Notes: generated by a model from the letters alone, not told the origin. 64,000 nt of DNA from Oscillatoriales cyanobacterium (GCA_004292955.1 RDXX01000010.1:78371-142370), one strand, 5' to 3'. Positions 36,024-45,742 are shown, counted from the first letter of the stretch. Program-made: numbers and translations.

Positions 36024-38180
36024 TCAAATATTGATGCTGAGAGGGATTTTTGAAGGCTGCAAAAATCGATAAGACACCAGCCTTTGGGCATCTGCTTCGA
36101 GAATTTTTGCTTCGATGTCATTCAGGTTTACCTTGAATTTCTCGAAAGCTCTTTTCAACTGCGGCTCGACAAAAGATGAACCGGGGTAATCGAGGAGGTT
36201 CGTATAGTAAACTGAACCCAACAAATAAAGCACTTCTATTTGGAGTAATGCTCGCTCTAGTGGCGGTAGCGAACCCATGAAATTTTGCTGCTGTGCGGAG
36301 TTGGTAGGTGCTGGAGAATAGCAACCCAAAGGAAATGCTGGTGCGTAGGTCATCAAGCCACTTTGCGGAAAGTTAACAGCAGCGTGTTGGGCGCTAGCTG
36401 CAAAGATAACCGTAGAGATGGCCTCTACTAAATAATCTAAGCTTGCAATCCGACCGTCAGCATTTTCGCCAATATAGCAGTGTCCTTTGGCAAACAATTC
36501 ACCAGCCCAATTTTGCAGTTGTCGATCTGCCACTACGGACTTATCGCTAGAATAGTGCAGGCGCAGGTATTCGCCCACCCACTGATGGATCGCATCCCAA
36601 ATTAGTTGTCCGTCATCTCGATAAGGATAAATCGGTAATTGCTGGGAATTATTGACACCCCGTTTTTCTAAAGTTCGGGGGAAGGCAACTTCATTAAAGT
36701 TAGCTAAGTGGCTCATCGCTTCTTTAATAGCGAGTTGGCCGTTACTGCCTATAGTGGCACTCAATAAGAAGTCTATAGGCCCTTCTGGTGCTAATAAATT
36801 CTTATGTGCGCCGTAATTAATCAAGATAGTACCTTGCAAGTGAGGTTTCAACAAAACCATTACAGGATGACTTTTATCGGTAAAGCAGCGATTAGTTGCC
36901 AGAACAAAAGGCTCAATAAATAAGTGAGTCTGAGCTAGGTGAGATATCAGCTCGTGGTAATTGCTATCTGCCATTTGCACGACGGTTTTAGCTGTCATCC
37001 AGTTGTCGCCATCTAGGGGCGTAAATACAGGATTGTTATCCCCCGGAACTTGTTGGCAGCGAATTGCTATTGGCCGTAAATTTCGATCTTGACACTGTTC
37101 GGGCGGTACTGCAAATAATGCGATTGGAGCATACATATACTTTGGCAACCCACCAATATCGCTATTGACTAAACTATCGAGCTTGGAATAATCTGCTAGA
37201 TAAAGTCGCCCGGATTGCAGTGCTGCTTCTAGATTATCTTCATGCAGAATCTCTCCGTACTGTTCGCTGGTAATTAACAGGCGCTCGTCTAGTTCTTGGA
37301 TTTGATTGAGCATTACAGGGTTTGGCCCTGCTACTTGCATATAAGCAAAAACTGCATCTTGTTGGAAATTTCCTACAGTTGCGGGTCTGATTGTTAACGG
37401 GTTGAGTAAGTTTTCGTAATCTTCGAGAGTCGGATTGACAGTACCGCGTACAAGTATTTCCGTAGAATCAGCTTCCTGGTTAATCAATTCTTCTCCCAAA
37501 CATCTAGCAATTCCTTGAAGGTGCTTGTATAATTCTTTGTCAACTTCCTCAACTTCCTCAACTTCCTCGAATTGAGCGACTTCCTCAATTTCATCAACTC
37601 GGTCAACTTCATCGAGTTGCTCGCTTTTGAGATTTCGTGCAGATTTCACTTCTAAGTTTCCGCTGAGTTCAGCTTGTATTTCTCGATCTATTCGATCGAA
37701 TACATTTTCAACTTCACTAAAATCCCCTGTCAAGGGAATGCTACTTTTAACCTTGGGGGATACTTTTCGCTCCAAGACTGATTCTAGTTTTAAAACAGCA
37801 TTAGTTAATTCTGCTTGTCCCTGGGCTGCCCTTATTTCACGCTCGATAGACTCTAACGAATCAATTTCACGCTCGTTTGACAGCGAGCTTTTGAGAAGAT
37901 TAGCCGACTTTTCAGCCTCGCTCAAAATACTCAGCGTACTCAACACTAAACTCACCCATTTCAGGCTGGGAAGTTCATCGGCTTTAGGCAGTCTAGGCAG
38001 GTTGGCGATCGGACTAAGTGGCACCTCAGTCATAGCTAGAGGAGCTAAAACTGTATAGTCATATTCGTATTTACCAGATACAATCAACCTGCGAGCCAAA
38101 GGAACCGTTGCTAAAAAAGTGACGAAACGGTACAGCGTTTGAATGATTTCTTGCCTGGAAAAAGACATATTTTGCTCCAA
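36024..38180 (-). CDS. Lipoxygenase
   Basis: Lipoxygenase-domain protein of 718 residues, expected to oxygenate polyunsaturated fatty acids to hydroperoxides at a non-haem iron. The iron ligands are visible: His409 and His414 in HELISHLAQTH, His599 and Asn603 in QHAAVNF, and the C-terminal Ile718 (SINI). The N-terminal ~200 residues are not a PLAT domain. They contain Ser/Glu-rich sequence and an acidic repeat EEVEEVEEVDKEL encoded by a short tandem DNA repeat near 37540-37570. It is a single leftward gene that ends close to the two repeats after the cyanobactin cluster. Positional specificity cannot be stated. Confidence 0.93.
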   Translation of the reverse strand: MEQNMSFSRQEIIQTLYRFVTFLATVPLARRLIVSGKYEYDYTVLAPLAMTEVPLSPIANLPRLPKADELPSLKWVSLVLSTLSILSEAEKSANLLKSSLSNEREIDSLESIEREIRAAQGQAELTNAVLKLESVLERKVSPKVKSSIPLTGDFSEVENVFDRIDREIQAELSGNLEVKSARNLKSEQLDEVDRVDEIEEVAQFEEVEEVEEVDKELYKHLQGIARCLGEELINQEADSTEILVRGTVNPTLEDYENLLNPLTIRPATVGNFQQDAVFAYMQVAGPNPVMLNQIQELDERLLITSEQYGEILHEDNLEAALQSGRLYLADYSKLDSLVNSDIGGLPKYMYAPIALFAVPPEQCQDRNLRPIAIRCQQVPGDNNPVFTPLDGDNWMTAKTVVQMADSNYHELISHLAQTHLFIEPFVLATNRCFTDKSHPVMVLLKPHLQGTILINYGAHKNLLAPEGPIDFLLSATIGSNGQLAIKEAMSHLANFNEVAFPRTLEKRGVNNSQQLPIYPYRDDGQLIWDAIHQWVGEYLRLHYSSDKSVVADRQLQNWAGELFAKGHCYIGENADGRIASLDYLVEAISTVIFAASAQHAAVNFPQSGLMTYAPAFPLGCYSPAPTNSAQQQNFMGSLPPLERALLQIEVLYLLGSVYYTNLLDYPGSSFVEPQLKRAFEKFKVNLNDIEAKILEADAQRLVSYRFLQPSKIPLSINI

Positions 38181-38749
38181 AAAAATATTACTAGATTGGG
38201 TGAATCGAGAAGTTACTAGATTGGGTTAATCGAGATTAGATTCTTCAGTATTGGTTGGTAACAGTTTGACTCTTAATTTTGTATTAGTTGCATCAGTTGA
38301 TATAGCAATCCTAAATCATTTGTGAATTTCTTACTCCCTCCTTTTGTTAAGGAGAGGGTTGGGGTGGCGGAAAAAATTTACGACTCCTGCAAGGATTGCT
38401 ACAGATTTTTAGCTGCTTGCGACTGCTACCAATCAAGAACTGGCAAGTTGTCGGCTCGGGATTAAAGTTGAAAGCCCAACCCAAAAATCCACTGTTTAAC
38501 GAACTCAGCTAATATAGCATACCTGCTGAGCGACATCAGAATTCTCCTCACAGACCACCATCAGGAAGCTCGCAGGTGAAAGAAAGTCGATCGCGAGCGT
38601 TGTGGATTGATGCTTGGTTGCAAGACGGCTTGCGCCAGAGAGCAATAGCGCCAGCAAAGGCTGGAAGCTAGTTCTCATCCTAGTTCTGTGCTTGAAGCCG
38701 TATAAATTAATACACCAAATAAATAAGAAAAAAGATGACTGCAAGCCGG
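38181..38749. other. Non-coding region upstream of lipoxygenase
   Basis: It holds a doubled TTACTAGATTGGGT-AATCGAGA unit just upstream of the lipoxygenase gene (38207-38232), an incomplete repeat at 38301-38401, and otherwise unassigned sequence. A leftward 86-codon frame at 38505-38765 has no recognisable protein character. Confidence 0.45.
38301..38401. repeat. Partial copy of the TAGCAATCCTAAATCATT element
   Basis: The left end TATAGCAATCCTAAATCATT at 38301-38320 matches the left arm of the element at 35791. The right side keeps only AGGATTGCTA (38391-38400). The interior differs, so this is a related or decayed member. Confidence 0.6.
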
Positions 38750-38935
38750 AAACAAAAGTTAACAAAACTTTTTAGCTAAAAAGTTTTTTTAGGCGCAAAT
38801 TCAAGTAATCTATCTTTTGAGGCGAACAACCAGTCAAATCTAACTATTTTTCCAGAAAACGGCTGATTTAATCCAAATCCTGGGTAATTAAAGCGAATCG
38901 GAAAAAACCGATGGCGATTTTCTTCCTTGTGTAGG
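38750..38935 (+). pseudogene. patA: Relic of the 5' end and leader of a patA-like gene
   Basis: The sequence aligns with 20577-20755, the leader and first codons of the truncated patA. GCGCAAATTCAAGTAATCT is identical at 38793-38811 and 20625-20643. Further along, GGCTGATTTAATCCAAATCC matches GGCCGATTTAACTCAAATTC, and GGAAAAAACCGATGGCGATT matches GGAAAAAACGTCTGGTGATT. The start codon has become ACG and stops have accumulated. Homology ends near 38935, just before sulfatase-related sequence. The relic is in the same orientation as the cyanobactin cluster. Confidence 0.85.
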
Positions 38936-39076
38936 GCCACCCACTCGACAAGCGGGTGGACTCAAAGCTTGAGACGGCCAAATATTTCTGATATTTTCCC
39001 TCTACAACTTATAACTGGCTTCAGTTCTTGCCGCTCCTGCACGGCTCCCCCAAACCTATTTACTTCATACCCAAAA

Positions 39077-40642
39077 ATGGCAATTGAGGATCTTTTCGCC
39101 AAGTACAAAAAGCCCAACATCGTTATTATCATTACCGACCAACAGCGCGCCTTGCAGCACTATCCGCGGGACTTCATCTACAGGCTCCCCGCACTGAAGC
39201 AGTTGATGAGCAACGGTTTGAGTTTCGATCGGGCATTCACCGCCGCTTCTGCCTGCGCCCCCAGTCGCGCAACTTTCTTGACCAGCCAGTATCCGGCAAA
39301 GCACAAAACAACGGATACTGGTCAGCTACAGCCGAAGGAGCCTCTGAACACACAGTTGCCCAACCTCGCCCATGTCCTAGGGAAGGCTGGCTACAAAACA
39401 CGTGCTTGGCTCGGCAAATGGCACCTTGGAGAAATTGATACTAGCCCCATCGAGGCTGGATTCACGGAATGGGATGACCCGGACGCAGGCATCACCATCA
39501 GCGACTACAATACCCTCGGCGGTGGCGAGGCAGATAACGACAGCCGTTACCTCGCCGATATGCTGAAGTTCGTGGAACGGCAGGACGAGAAGGCTGAAGA
39601 TCCGTTTTGCCTGGTTGCGTCCTTTGTCAATCCTCACGACGGGTTCGTAGCGTTCAGAGGGCTGGGTGGCTCTGGATATGCAAGCAGTACCCTCACTGAG
39701 GCGATCGTGGAGCTGCCACGTAACTACAGGCAGCATCTGAACGAACACCTCTTGGATAACTTACACTCAGAGCCTCGCGCCCACGCCTCAGCGAGCTGGT
39801 GGACTTTCGCTCGACCTGGCTCTAAGATGCCTCCCAAGCACAGACCGCAGGATTATGTCAACTTCTACGCCTATCTCCAGATTTTGGTCGATCGACAAAT
39901 CGAGCAACTCCTGGACTGTCTGGCGAAGCAGAATCTGATCGACAATACCCTGATTATCCGCTTCGCTGACCACGGTGAAATGGCTATGAGCCACGGTTTA
40001 GTTGAGAAATTCTTTAACGCTTACGAAGAAAGCATTCGCATACCCTTCGTGTTCTCCAATCCTGTAGCCTGGCCTACAGCGCAGACTACCCAATCCCTTG
40101 CCAGCAGCGTCGATTTGACTCCGACCATCGCCTCGTTGCTTGGTGTCGAGTGGCACAAACCGGAGGAAGCGATTCCAGCAACAGCCAACCCGACGATTTT
40201 TTACGGGCAAGATTTGTCGCCAATTCTCAACAATCCGACTTCCACTGTCCAGGAATCCATCCACTTTACATACGACGATAATCCAGCGGTTATACCTCCT
40301 CCAGAAGATAAACCGAAGCAGAGGATTTTGCACCCCAGTATCGTCCGAACGATTCGGACTTCCAAGTGGAAATATTCGGTCTACTTCAACGAACAAGACG
40401 AGGCGAAGGCTGAGGGTGCCGAAGGGGATTGGGAACTCTATAACCTAGAAGTAGATCCTTACGAGGACAAGAACCTAGCTGGTAATGGCGATCCCGAGAT
40501 TAACAAGCAGCAGTGGGAATTGGAGCGGCAATTGCAAGAGGCTATGAATCGCCTGGGAACTATGCCGACTGCCTTCAAATGGCCTCCCCAGAAGACCTTG
40601 TTAAGCCGAGGCGCACCCGCCACCAAACCCACCGATATCTAG
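39077..40642 (+). CDS. Type I sulfatase
   Basis: Alkaline-phosphatase-superfamily sulfatase of 521 residues. NIVIIITDQQRA carries the first metal Asp (Asp21), and Cys60 in ACAPSRATFL is the Cys-type formylglycine site that is converted by a maturing enzyme. GKWHLG and ADHGEM are further family motifs. It would hydrolyse a sulfate ester, perhaps of a sulfated polysaccharide. No clear signal peptide is seen from this start, so it may be cytoplasmic. The ATG at 39077 is chosen because upstream codons run into the patA relic. No formylglycine-generating enzyme gene is in the window. Confidence 0.92.
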   Translation: MAIEDLFAKYKKPNIVIIITDQQRALQHYPRDFIYRLPALKQLMSNGLSFDRAFTAASACAPSRATFLTSQYPAKHKTTDTGQLQPKEPLNTQLPNLAHVLGKAGYKTRAWLGKWHLGEIDTSPIEAGFTEWDDPDAGITISDYNTLGGGEADNDSRYLADMLKFVERQDEKAEDPFCLVASFVNPHDGFVAFRGLGGSGYASSTLTEAIVELPRNYRQHLNEHLLDNLHSEPRAHASASWWTFARPGSKMPPKHRPQDYVNFYAYLQILVDRQIEQLLDCLAKQNLIDNTLIIRFADHGEMAMSHGLVEKFFNAYEESIRIPFVFSNPVAWPTAQTTQSLASSVDLTPTIASLLGVEWHKPEEAIPATANPTIFYGQDLSPILNNPTSTVQESIHFTYDDNPAVIPPPEDKPKQRILHPSIVRTIRTSKWKYSVYFNEQDEAKAEGAEGDWELYNLEVDPYEDKNLAGNGDPEINKQQWELERQLQEAMNRLGTMPTAFKWPPQKTLLSRGAPATKPTDI

Positions 40643-40767
40643 AGCGCGAGCGCCGAAGTAAGGAGTCCCGCCAAACTAGGGAGAGGATCGTGTTTTCCCT
40701 CCTTTCTCTGATTTGGGCAATATTCGATCGATCAATTAGAAAAACTCAATTACCAGTTGGTTAACCT

Positions 40768-41886
40768 ATGGAAGCAGTTTGGGATACGTTAAAGAATATC
40801 AATTACTCTGGCATACCGATTGCTAGAATCGCTATTGTGCTCGTTGTTCTAACCTTGACACAGACGTTAAGGCGATTTTTCGTAGCAGTCATTGTTAAAA
40901 CTATTGAGAGTTTTACTAGCAAAACTAAAACAACACTTGATGATGAGTTGATTACAATTATCAAGCCTGCTTTAAGTTGGCTGATTCTGATAGGTGGATT
41001 TTGGCTGAGTAAAGAAATTCTGGCAGATAACTTAGGTTCTCAACTAAATCAAACAATCGGTAGCCTGCTCAACTATACAGTTATTTTCATAGTTGCCTAT
41101 GTTATTTACCGATGCTCTTCTATTTTCGGTCAGATTATAGCCAACTTAGTGCTGCACACCGAAACAGAGCTCGATGAATTGCTCAGACCTTTAATGCCCA
41201 AGATTTTTCAATCAGCAGCAATTATTGTCTTTATCATCAAGATCAGCGAGGCATTTTTAGGACAATCTGCTGCTGCATTGGTGGGGCTATTGGGCGGTGC
41301 CGGTATCACTTTTGGTTTGCTGCTGAAGGATATTGTTTATGACTGGTTTTGTACGCTGATTATTTACTCCGACAATCTCTACCGAGAAGGTGACTGGGTG
41401 GGGATATCCGGGGTCGATGGTTTCGTGCAGATACTCAATATTGGATTCAGAACTACAACTCTACATATAACTAAGTGGGGTTCTATCATCAAAATGCCCA
41501 ATTCCAAAATGATTTCTGGAATTGTCGAAAACTGGTCGCAAAATCCGGGTAAAGAATTAAAATGGGGCTTAGTCTTAACTCTCAAAATAGACGGCATTTC
41601 GGCGGGGCAAACGGCGCGGATTTGTGAAAAGCTTGAAGAATTGCCGAAGTACATTCAAGGCTTGTCTCCGTCGTGTACGGTGCGGTTCAAACAAATTGAC
41701 AAAAATGCCCGGGTTATTGAAATTATGGCAGTTGTCAATGACGATAATTTCTACTTTGATGCTGAGAAAAACTTAAATCTAGCTATACTAGAATTACTCG
41801 AAAAAGAAGGAATAGATTTCCTACACGTGGAACTAAGAACGGAACCTGAAAAATACAAAAAGAGCCTGCAAGCAACCAACAATTGA
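40768..41886 (+). CDS. Small-conductance mechanosensitive channel (MscS family)
   Basis: Membrane protein of 372 residues. Five hydrophobic segments precede the soluble part: ~15-35, ~65-85, ~95-115, ~150-170 and the Ala/Gly-rich pore helix ALVGLLGGAGITFGLLL near 175. The beta domain follows with YREGDWVGISGVDGFVQ, and the C-terminal alpha/beta domain includes HITKWGSIIKMPNSKM. MscS channels release solutes during hypo-osmotic shock. It lies 125 bases after the sulfatase on the same strand, with its own possible start region. Confidence 0.92.
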   Translation: MEAVWDTLKNINYSGIPIARIAIVLVVLTLTQTLRRFFVAVIVKTIESFTSKTKTTLDDELITIIKPALSWLILIGGFWLSKEILADNLGSQLNQTIGSLLNYTVIFIVAYVIYRCSSIFGQIIANLVLHTETELDELLRPLMPKIFQSAAIIVFIIKISEAFLGQSAAALVGLLGGAGITFGLLLKDIVYDWFCTLIIYSDNLYREGDWVGISGVDGFVQILNIGFRTTTLHITKWGSIIKMPNSKMISGIVENWSQNPGKELKWGLVLTLKIDGISAGQTARICEKLEELPKYIQGLSPSCTVRFKQIDKNARVIEIMAVVNDDNFYFDAEKNLNLAILELLEKEGIDFLHVELRTEPEKYKKSLQATNN

Positions 41887-42154
41887 GCATTCATGTTGGC
41901 TCGAAGTCAATTTAGAGTAACTGCTTGCTCGCATCGTGCGATAGCGGTTGAAAATCGGGTGAAGTACAGTTACAGTCCTAGCAGACATCTGTACTTGACT
42001 CCACTCATTAATGCTAAATTGCCTGCTTTTCTCTCGATAATTCAACCTCAAATATATCGGTCATCCAAGCATTTGAGGGAAAAATATCCCGCTCCGTTTA
42101 ATAACAACGGGGATTCCTGCTAAATTTACCGCACTCGCACTCTCGGAAAGCCAA

Positions 42155-43144
42155 ATGTCAACCGCCTCTTTAACAACTCTAATAACTATTCTGGATTGCC
42201 ATTCTACTCTAAAAAATGATGGCGAAGATGTCATTCAAGGATTGACCAAAAACCCAAAAACTTTACCCGCTAAATATTTTTACGACAGTCGCGGTTCTCA
42301 ACTTTTTGAACAAATTTGCGAATTGCCCGAATATTATCCAACTCGCACAGAAGCCTCGATTTTGCGCCAATATGCTGGTGAAATCGCACGGATAACAGGT
42401 GATTGCGAACTCGTAGAATTAGGCAGTGGCAGTTCCACAAAAACTCGCCTTTTGCTAAATGCTTATCAATCTCGAAATTACTCCTGTAAGTATGTGCCTG
42501 TTGATGTTAGCGCCAGCATTCTCAAAGAGAGCGCCCTTCAATTGCAAGTAGAATATCCGGCTTTGCACGTTCAAGGGTTGATAGGGACTTACGAACAAGC
42601 CCTCGCTCAATTAACGCCTGCATCTTTGCCTGCGCGGATGATTTTCTTCTTGGGCAGTTCTCTGGGTAATTTCACGCCGCAGGAATGCGATGTTTTATTG
42701 AACCAAATTAAAGATGTACTCGCTCCGGGAGATTACTTTTTACTCGGCATTGACTTGCAAAAACCCCAGCAAATTTTAGAAGCAGCTTATAACGATTCTC
42801 AAGGTATAACTGCCGCTTTTAATTTAAATATGCTCGACCATTTAAACTGGCGTTTTCAGGGTGATTTTGATACTAATTTATTCACCCATCAAGCTATTTA
42901 CAATCAACAAGAGAACCAAATTGAAATGTACTTGCATTGCCAAACAAGTCATGTAGTGAATTTAGAAAAGCTTGGATTGAATGTTACCTGGAAAACTGGC
43001 GAAAGTATCCTTACGGAAATTTCTCGTAAATTTGATTTAGACACTGTGGAAAAAGAACTAGACTCCAAAGGACTGAAAACCATAAAAAGCTTTACAGATC
43101 CCCAAAAGTGGTTTGGTTTAATTCTGTGTCAAGCCACTAAATGA
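42155..43144 (+). CDS. egtD: L-histidine N-alpha-methyltransferase EgtD
   Basis: SAM-dependent methyltransferase of 329 residues that trimethylates histidine to hercynine, the first committed step of ergothioneine synthesis. KYFYDSRGSQLFEQICELPEYYPTRTE is the EgtD N-terminal signature, VELGSGSSTKTR is the SAM site, and the GSSLGNF segment also fits. The length is typical. The partner sulfoxide synthase EgtB is not adjacent, unlike many genomes. The start gives MSTASLTTL with no strong ribosome site. It is probably monocistronic. Confidence 0.93.
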   Translation: MSTASLTTLITILDCHSTLKNDGEDVIQGLTKNPKTLPAKYFYDSRGSQLFEQICELPEYYPTRTEASILRQYAGEIARITGDCELVELGSGSSTKTRLLLNAYQSRNYSCKYVPVDVSASILKESALQLQVEYPALHVQGLIGTYEQALAQLTPASLPARMIFFLGSSLGNFTPQECDVLLNQIKDVLAPGDYFLLGIDLQKPQQILEAAYNDSQGITAAFNLNMLDHLNWRFQGDFDTNLFTHQAIYNQQENQIEMYLHCQTSHVVNLEKLGLNVTWKTGESILTEISRKFDLDTVEKELDSKGLKTIKSFTDPQKWFGLILCQATK

Positions 43145-43618
43145 ATCACCCCGAGCCTTCGGTATTGTTTGGTTCCCAACTCTCCAAACAATACAAATTA
43201 ATCTAGAAAATACGCAACCGCAGACGGCAGCACGTACTAGAACTATATTTAAAAATGTGCGTTCTCAATCGCGAGGTAGATGATGTGCTTTTCTTGTTTC
43301 AAGACTTGCTGTCAAAGTATTTGGATCGAGAAAGCGATCGGTACAAATTTCCCCAAAACGGTTGATTTGTAGTAAGCTTTAACACACCGACTTCTCAGAG
43401 CTTGAATAACCGCATTTTTTAGTAGGTTTCGGGTATAGTACGAGCCGCACTTTCGCTTGTCAAGAGTGCGTAACTCTGGTCTGATTCAAGTTAATTATTT
43501 CCTCGCCTCTATTGCTATAAAAGTAATATTTGGTGTATACTTATTTAAGCGGTTACAGCAGTGGGAGAACCAACAAAACTCTGTAACAGCCAATACCTTC
43601 TATGGAGCTATCTGAATC
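43145..43618. other. Non-coding region before amidase
   Basis: No gene is supported in these 474 bases. A short frame near 43255 (ATGTGCGTTCTC) goes nowhere. The promoter of the amidase is expected in the last ~150 bases. Confidence 0.4.
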
Positions 43619-44686
43619 ATGTGTACGAGAATTCTATACGTTGATGGAAAATCATTAAAATCGGCAACTGCGGCTGGTAACGTTGTGACCGGTCGCAACA
43701 TGGACTGGGCAGCCCCGCTTGAAAGCGAGATTTGGGCATTTCCAGCAAATATGGAGCGCCAGGGGGGAACATACAATAATAATGGTGATAGTTCCTTTAC
43801 GTGGACATCTAAGTACGGCAGCGTAATTACCTCCGCCTTAGACGCTTGCACTACCGACGGTATCAACACTCAGGGTTTGGTTGCCAATTTGCTGTTCCTG
43901 GTAGAATCGGACTACGAACGAGGGGACGGGGAAGAACAATTGCCAAAAATGTCAACTGCGGCATGGGCGCAGTACTTCCTCGATAGTTTTGCCACGGTCA
44001 AAGAGGCGGTTGTAGCGATGGAACCAGACAATTTGTTCGAGGTGGACGCGCCCGTCATACCGGACGGCAGCAATAAGAAAAGTACAGTTCACCTGTCAAT
44101 TTCCGACGCAACTGGCGATTCCGCAATTTTCGAGTACGTAGGCGGCAAGCTACAAATCCACCACGGTAAAGATTATATCGTGATGACCAATTCTCCGACC
44201 TACGACAAACAACTGGCAATCAACGAATACTGGGAAAAAAAGGATGGCATGATCGTGCTGCCGGGCACTAACAACGCCTCCGATCGATTTGCCCGTTGCT
44301 CGTTTTACCTATCGGCAGTCCCGCGCGATCATATCAACGATGTACGCACAGCTATTGCAACCACCTTTAGCATAATTCGCAATGCCGCCGTGCCGATCGG
44401 GATCGCAGACCCCGAAAAGCCCAATCTTGCCTCCACACTTTGGAGCACCGTTTCCGACCACAAGAATCTGGTTTATTACTACGCAAACACCCGCAGTGCG
44501 AGTGTCTGTTGGATCGACCTCAAGGAATTAGACCTTGGCGAAGGCTCGGAAGTGCGGAAGATCGATATGCTCGAAGAAGTAAACCATCCTGAAGGGACGA
44601 AACTAATCGAAAAGTGGGAGTTGGGCGGCAACCTCACCGAAAAGTTTGTAGCGACCGTTCCGTTTGAATTCTTGCCTCACCCTTAA
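43619..44686 (+). CDS. Choloylglycine hydrolase / penicillin V acylase family protein
   Basis: Ntn-hydrolase of 355 residues (linear amide C-N hydrolase). It begins MCTRILYV, so removal of Met exposes the catalytic N-terminal Cys2. GRNMDW (~22-27) and the later TNSPTYDKQL and NNASDRFAR segments are typical. In cyanobacteria such enzymes may cleave acyl amides, for example acyl-homoserine lactones or bile-salt-like amides; the real substrate here is unknown. There is no signal peptide in front of the Cys. A nested hairpin follows directly and may terminate the transcript. Confidence 0.9.
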   Translation: MCTRILYVDGKSLKSATAAGNVVTGRNMDWAAPLESEIWAFPANMERQGGTYNNNGDSSFTWTSKYGSVITSALDACTTDGINTQGLVANLLFLVESDYERGDGEEQLPKMSTAAWAQYFLDSFATVKEAVVAMEPDNLFEVDAPVIPDGSNKKSTVHLSISDATGDSAIFEYVGGKLQIHHGKDYIVMTNSPTYDKQLAINEYWEKKDGMIVLPGTNNASDRFARCSFYLSAVPRDHINDVRTAIATTFSIIRNAAVPIGIADPEKPNLASTLWSTVSDHKNLVYYYANTRSASVCWIDLKELDLGEGSEVRKIDMLEEVNHPEGTKLIEKWELGGNLTEKFVATVPFEFLPHP

Positions 44687-44707
44687 GTGCCAACGCTTCC
44701 GGGTCAG

Positions 44708-44805
44708 GTATAGCCTTTCTGGGATAGATGAGGTATGCCAGATTCTAGGTACATCAAGGTTTTCAACCTTTGATAGATACCTCATCTATCCCAGAAACGC
44801 TATAC
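44708..44805. repeat. 29-bp inverted repeat with nested stem
   Basis: Arms 44708-44736 and 44777-44805 (starting GTATAGCCTTTCTGGGATAG) pair with one mismatch. Between them ATCAAGGTT and AACCTTTGAT form an inner stem. It begins 21 bases after the amidase stop and may serve as terminator or be a MITE. Confidence 0.8.
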
Positions 44806-45004
44806 TTGTGAGGCTTTTATTATCAGAAAACTCCTTCCCCAACTCTGGAAAGGTGCTTGTGTAATTATGAATAACTATGGCATTCATAAGGGAGAAGAAA
44901 TAGAAAAAGCCATCAAATAAGCCGTCGTGGGGGTTAATATTTATACCCCCATATTCTTCTGATTTCTCCCCAATTGAAATTTTATGGTCTAAGGTTAAAG
45001 GCAT
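44786..45004 (-). CDS. Small hypothetical protein with shared upstream motif
   Basis: Leftward frame of 72 residues starting MPLTLDHKISIGEKSEEYGG at 45004. Support is indirect: an upstream motif shared with three other leftward genes lies 27 bases before the ATG. The start resembles a short leader-like peptide, and the end overlaps the inverted repeat at 44777. The middle is hydrophobic (LFDGFFYFFSLMNAIVI). No family is recognised. It may be a small membrane peptide or a truncated gene. Confidence 0.35.
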   Translation of the reverse strand: MPLTLDHKISIGEKSEEYGGININPHDGLFDGFFYFFSLMNAIVIHNYTSTFPELGKEFSDNKSLTSIAFLG

Positions 45005-45030
45005 TGGTCTCCTAAGACTTAGGTGATTAC

Positions 45031-45050
45031 ACTCTAAAGACGTTTCCCCT
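45031..45050 (-). promoter_or_regulatory. GAAACGTC motif, copy 1
   Basis: Read leftward this is GGGAAACGTCTTTAGAGT, matching three other sites at 45743, 47711 and 48754. It is followed on the same strand by CCTAAGTCTTAGGAGACCAA, which also recurs before the gene at 47673. It is a putative shared promoter or operator. Confidence 0.5.
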
Positions 45051-45205
45051 TGATGATGCGTCCTACAGTTCGATGCTAACGGCGGATGACGCAATCGCCT
45101 GCTGTCACAGACGCCTTAATGTTGGGTATGCGCATATTCAGATATGCAGGCATGCAAACATTTAATGCGGTAGGCATGAAGACCTGTCTCTGAAAAACTG
45201 CTTAA

Positions 45206-45655
45206 TTATTTAATCTCTGCCCCATCTAGATAGTATATTTCTAACGTTGCTCCATTTTCTTTTAGTTGTTTTATAAATGCTTGGGCTTTTCGGTTTTGAT
45301 TCCATTCATTTCGTGCATTCACGGTAATCTCTTTCAATCCCATATTGGGTGGTTTTTGCAGTCTTGTTACCCACCCATTATCGATAGAATTACTGAGCAC
45401 ATATTGTACTGCGCTATCATTTATTTCATTTACTCCGAAGTCTAGATATATGTGTGGAGGCAACCCATCCCTATTTTTTATGCCCTGTTCCGTTTGAGCT
45501 TGTTTTAATGTGTTTCGACTTGTTGCGTTCCAACCTACATTTTGGTGTTGTACCGGGGATAGTTGTGGTTGTTTTACGTTTGGAGCTGTCCATGCTCTTT
45601 TTATGTCGTTAAGTTCTTGTGTTTTCAGATTGAGTAACAAAAAATGTCCTGACAT
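45206..45655 (-). CDS. Hypothetical protein downstream of TPR-tail relic
   Basis: Protein of 149 residues, MSGHFLLLNLKTQELNDIKR..., hydrophilic, with no signal peptide. The C-terminal half (AFIKQLKENGATLEIYYLDG) looks like a small alpha/beta domain, but I recognise no family. Its upstream region carries the GAAA-GGTC form of the shared motif and, further up, a copy of the TPR-gene 3' end. It thus sits in the same context as the secreted protein at 48693 and appears to be a cargo gene of a duplicated module. Confidence 0.6.
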   Translation of the reverse strand: MSGHFLLLNLKTQELNDIKRAWTAPNVKQPQLSPVQHQNVGWNATSRNTLKQAQTEQGIKNRDGLPPHIYLDFGVNEINDSAVQYVLSNSIDNGWVTRLQKPPNMGLKEITVNARNEWNQNRKAQAFIKQLKENGATLEIYYLDGAEIK

Positions 45656-45742
45656 AATTGGTATTCTCCATTGTAATTATGGTTCGATATTGACACGAGC
45701 ATCATACAAGACAGGTAATTAAAACCAAGTATTGTTTTTTCC

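Noticed and set aside
38505..38765. Leftward 86-codon frame
   Set aside because: No family character, and it overlaps the patA relic leader; considered chance.
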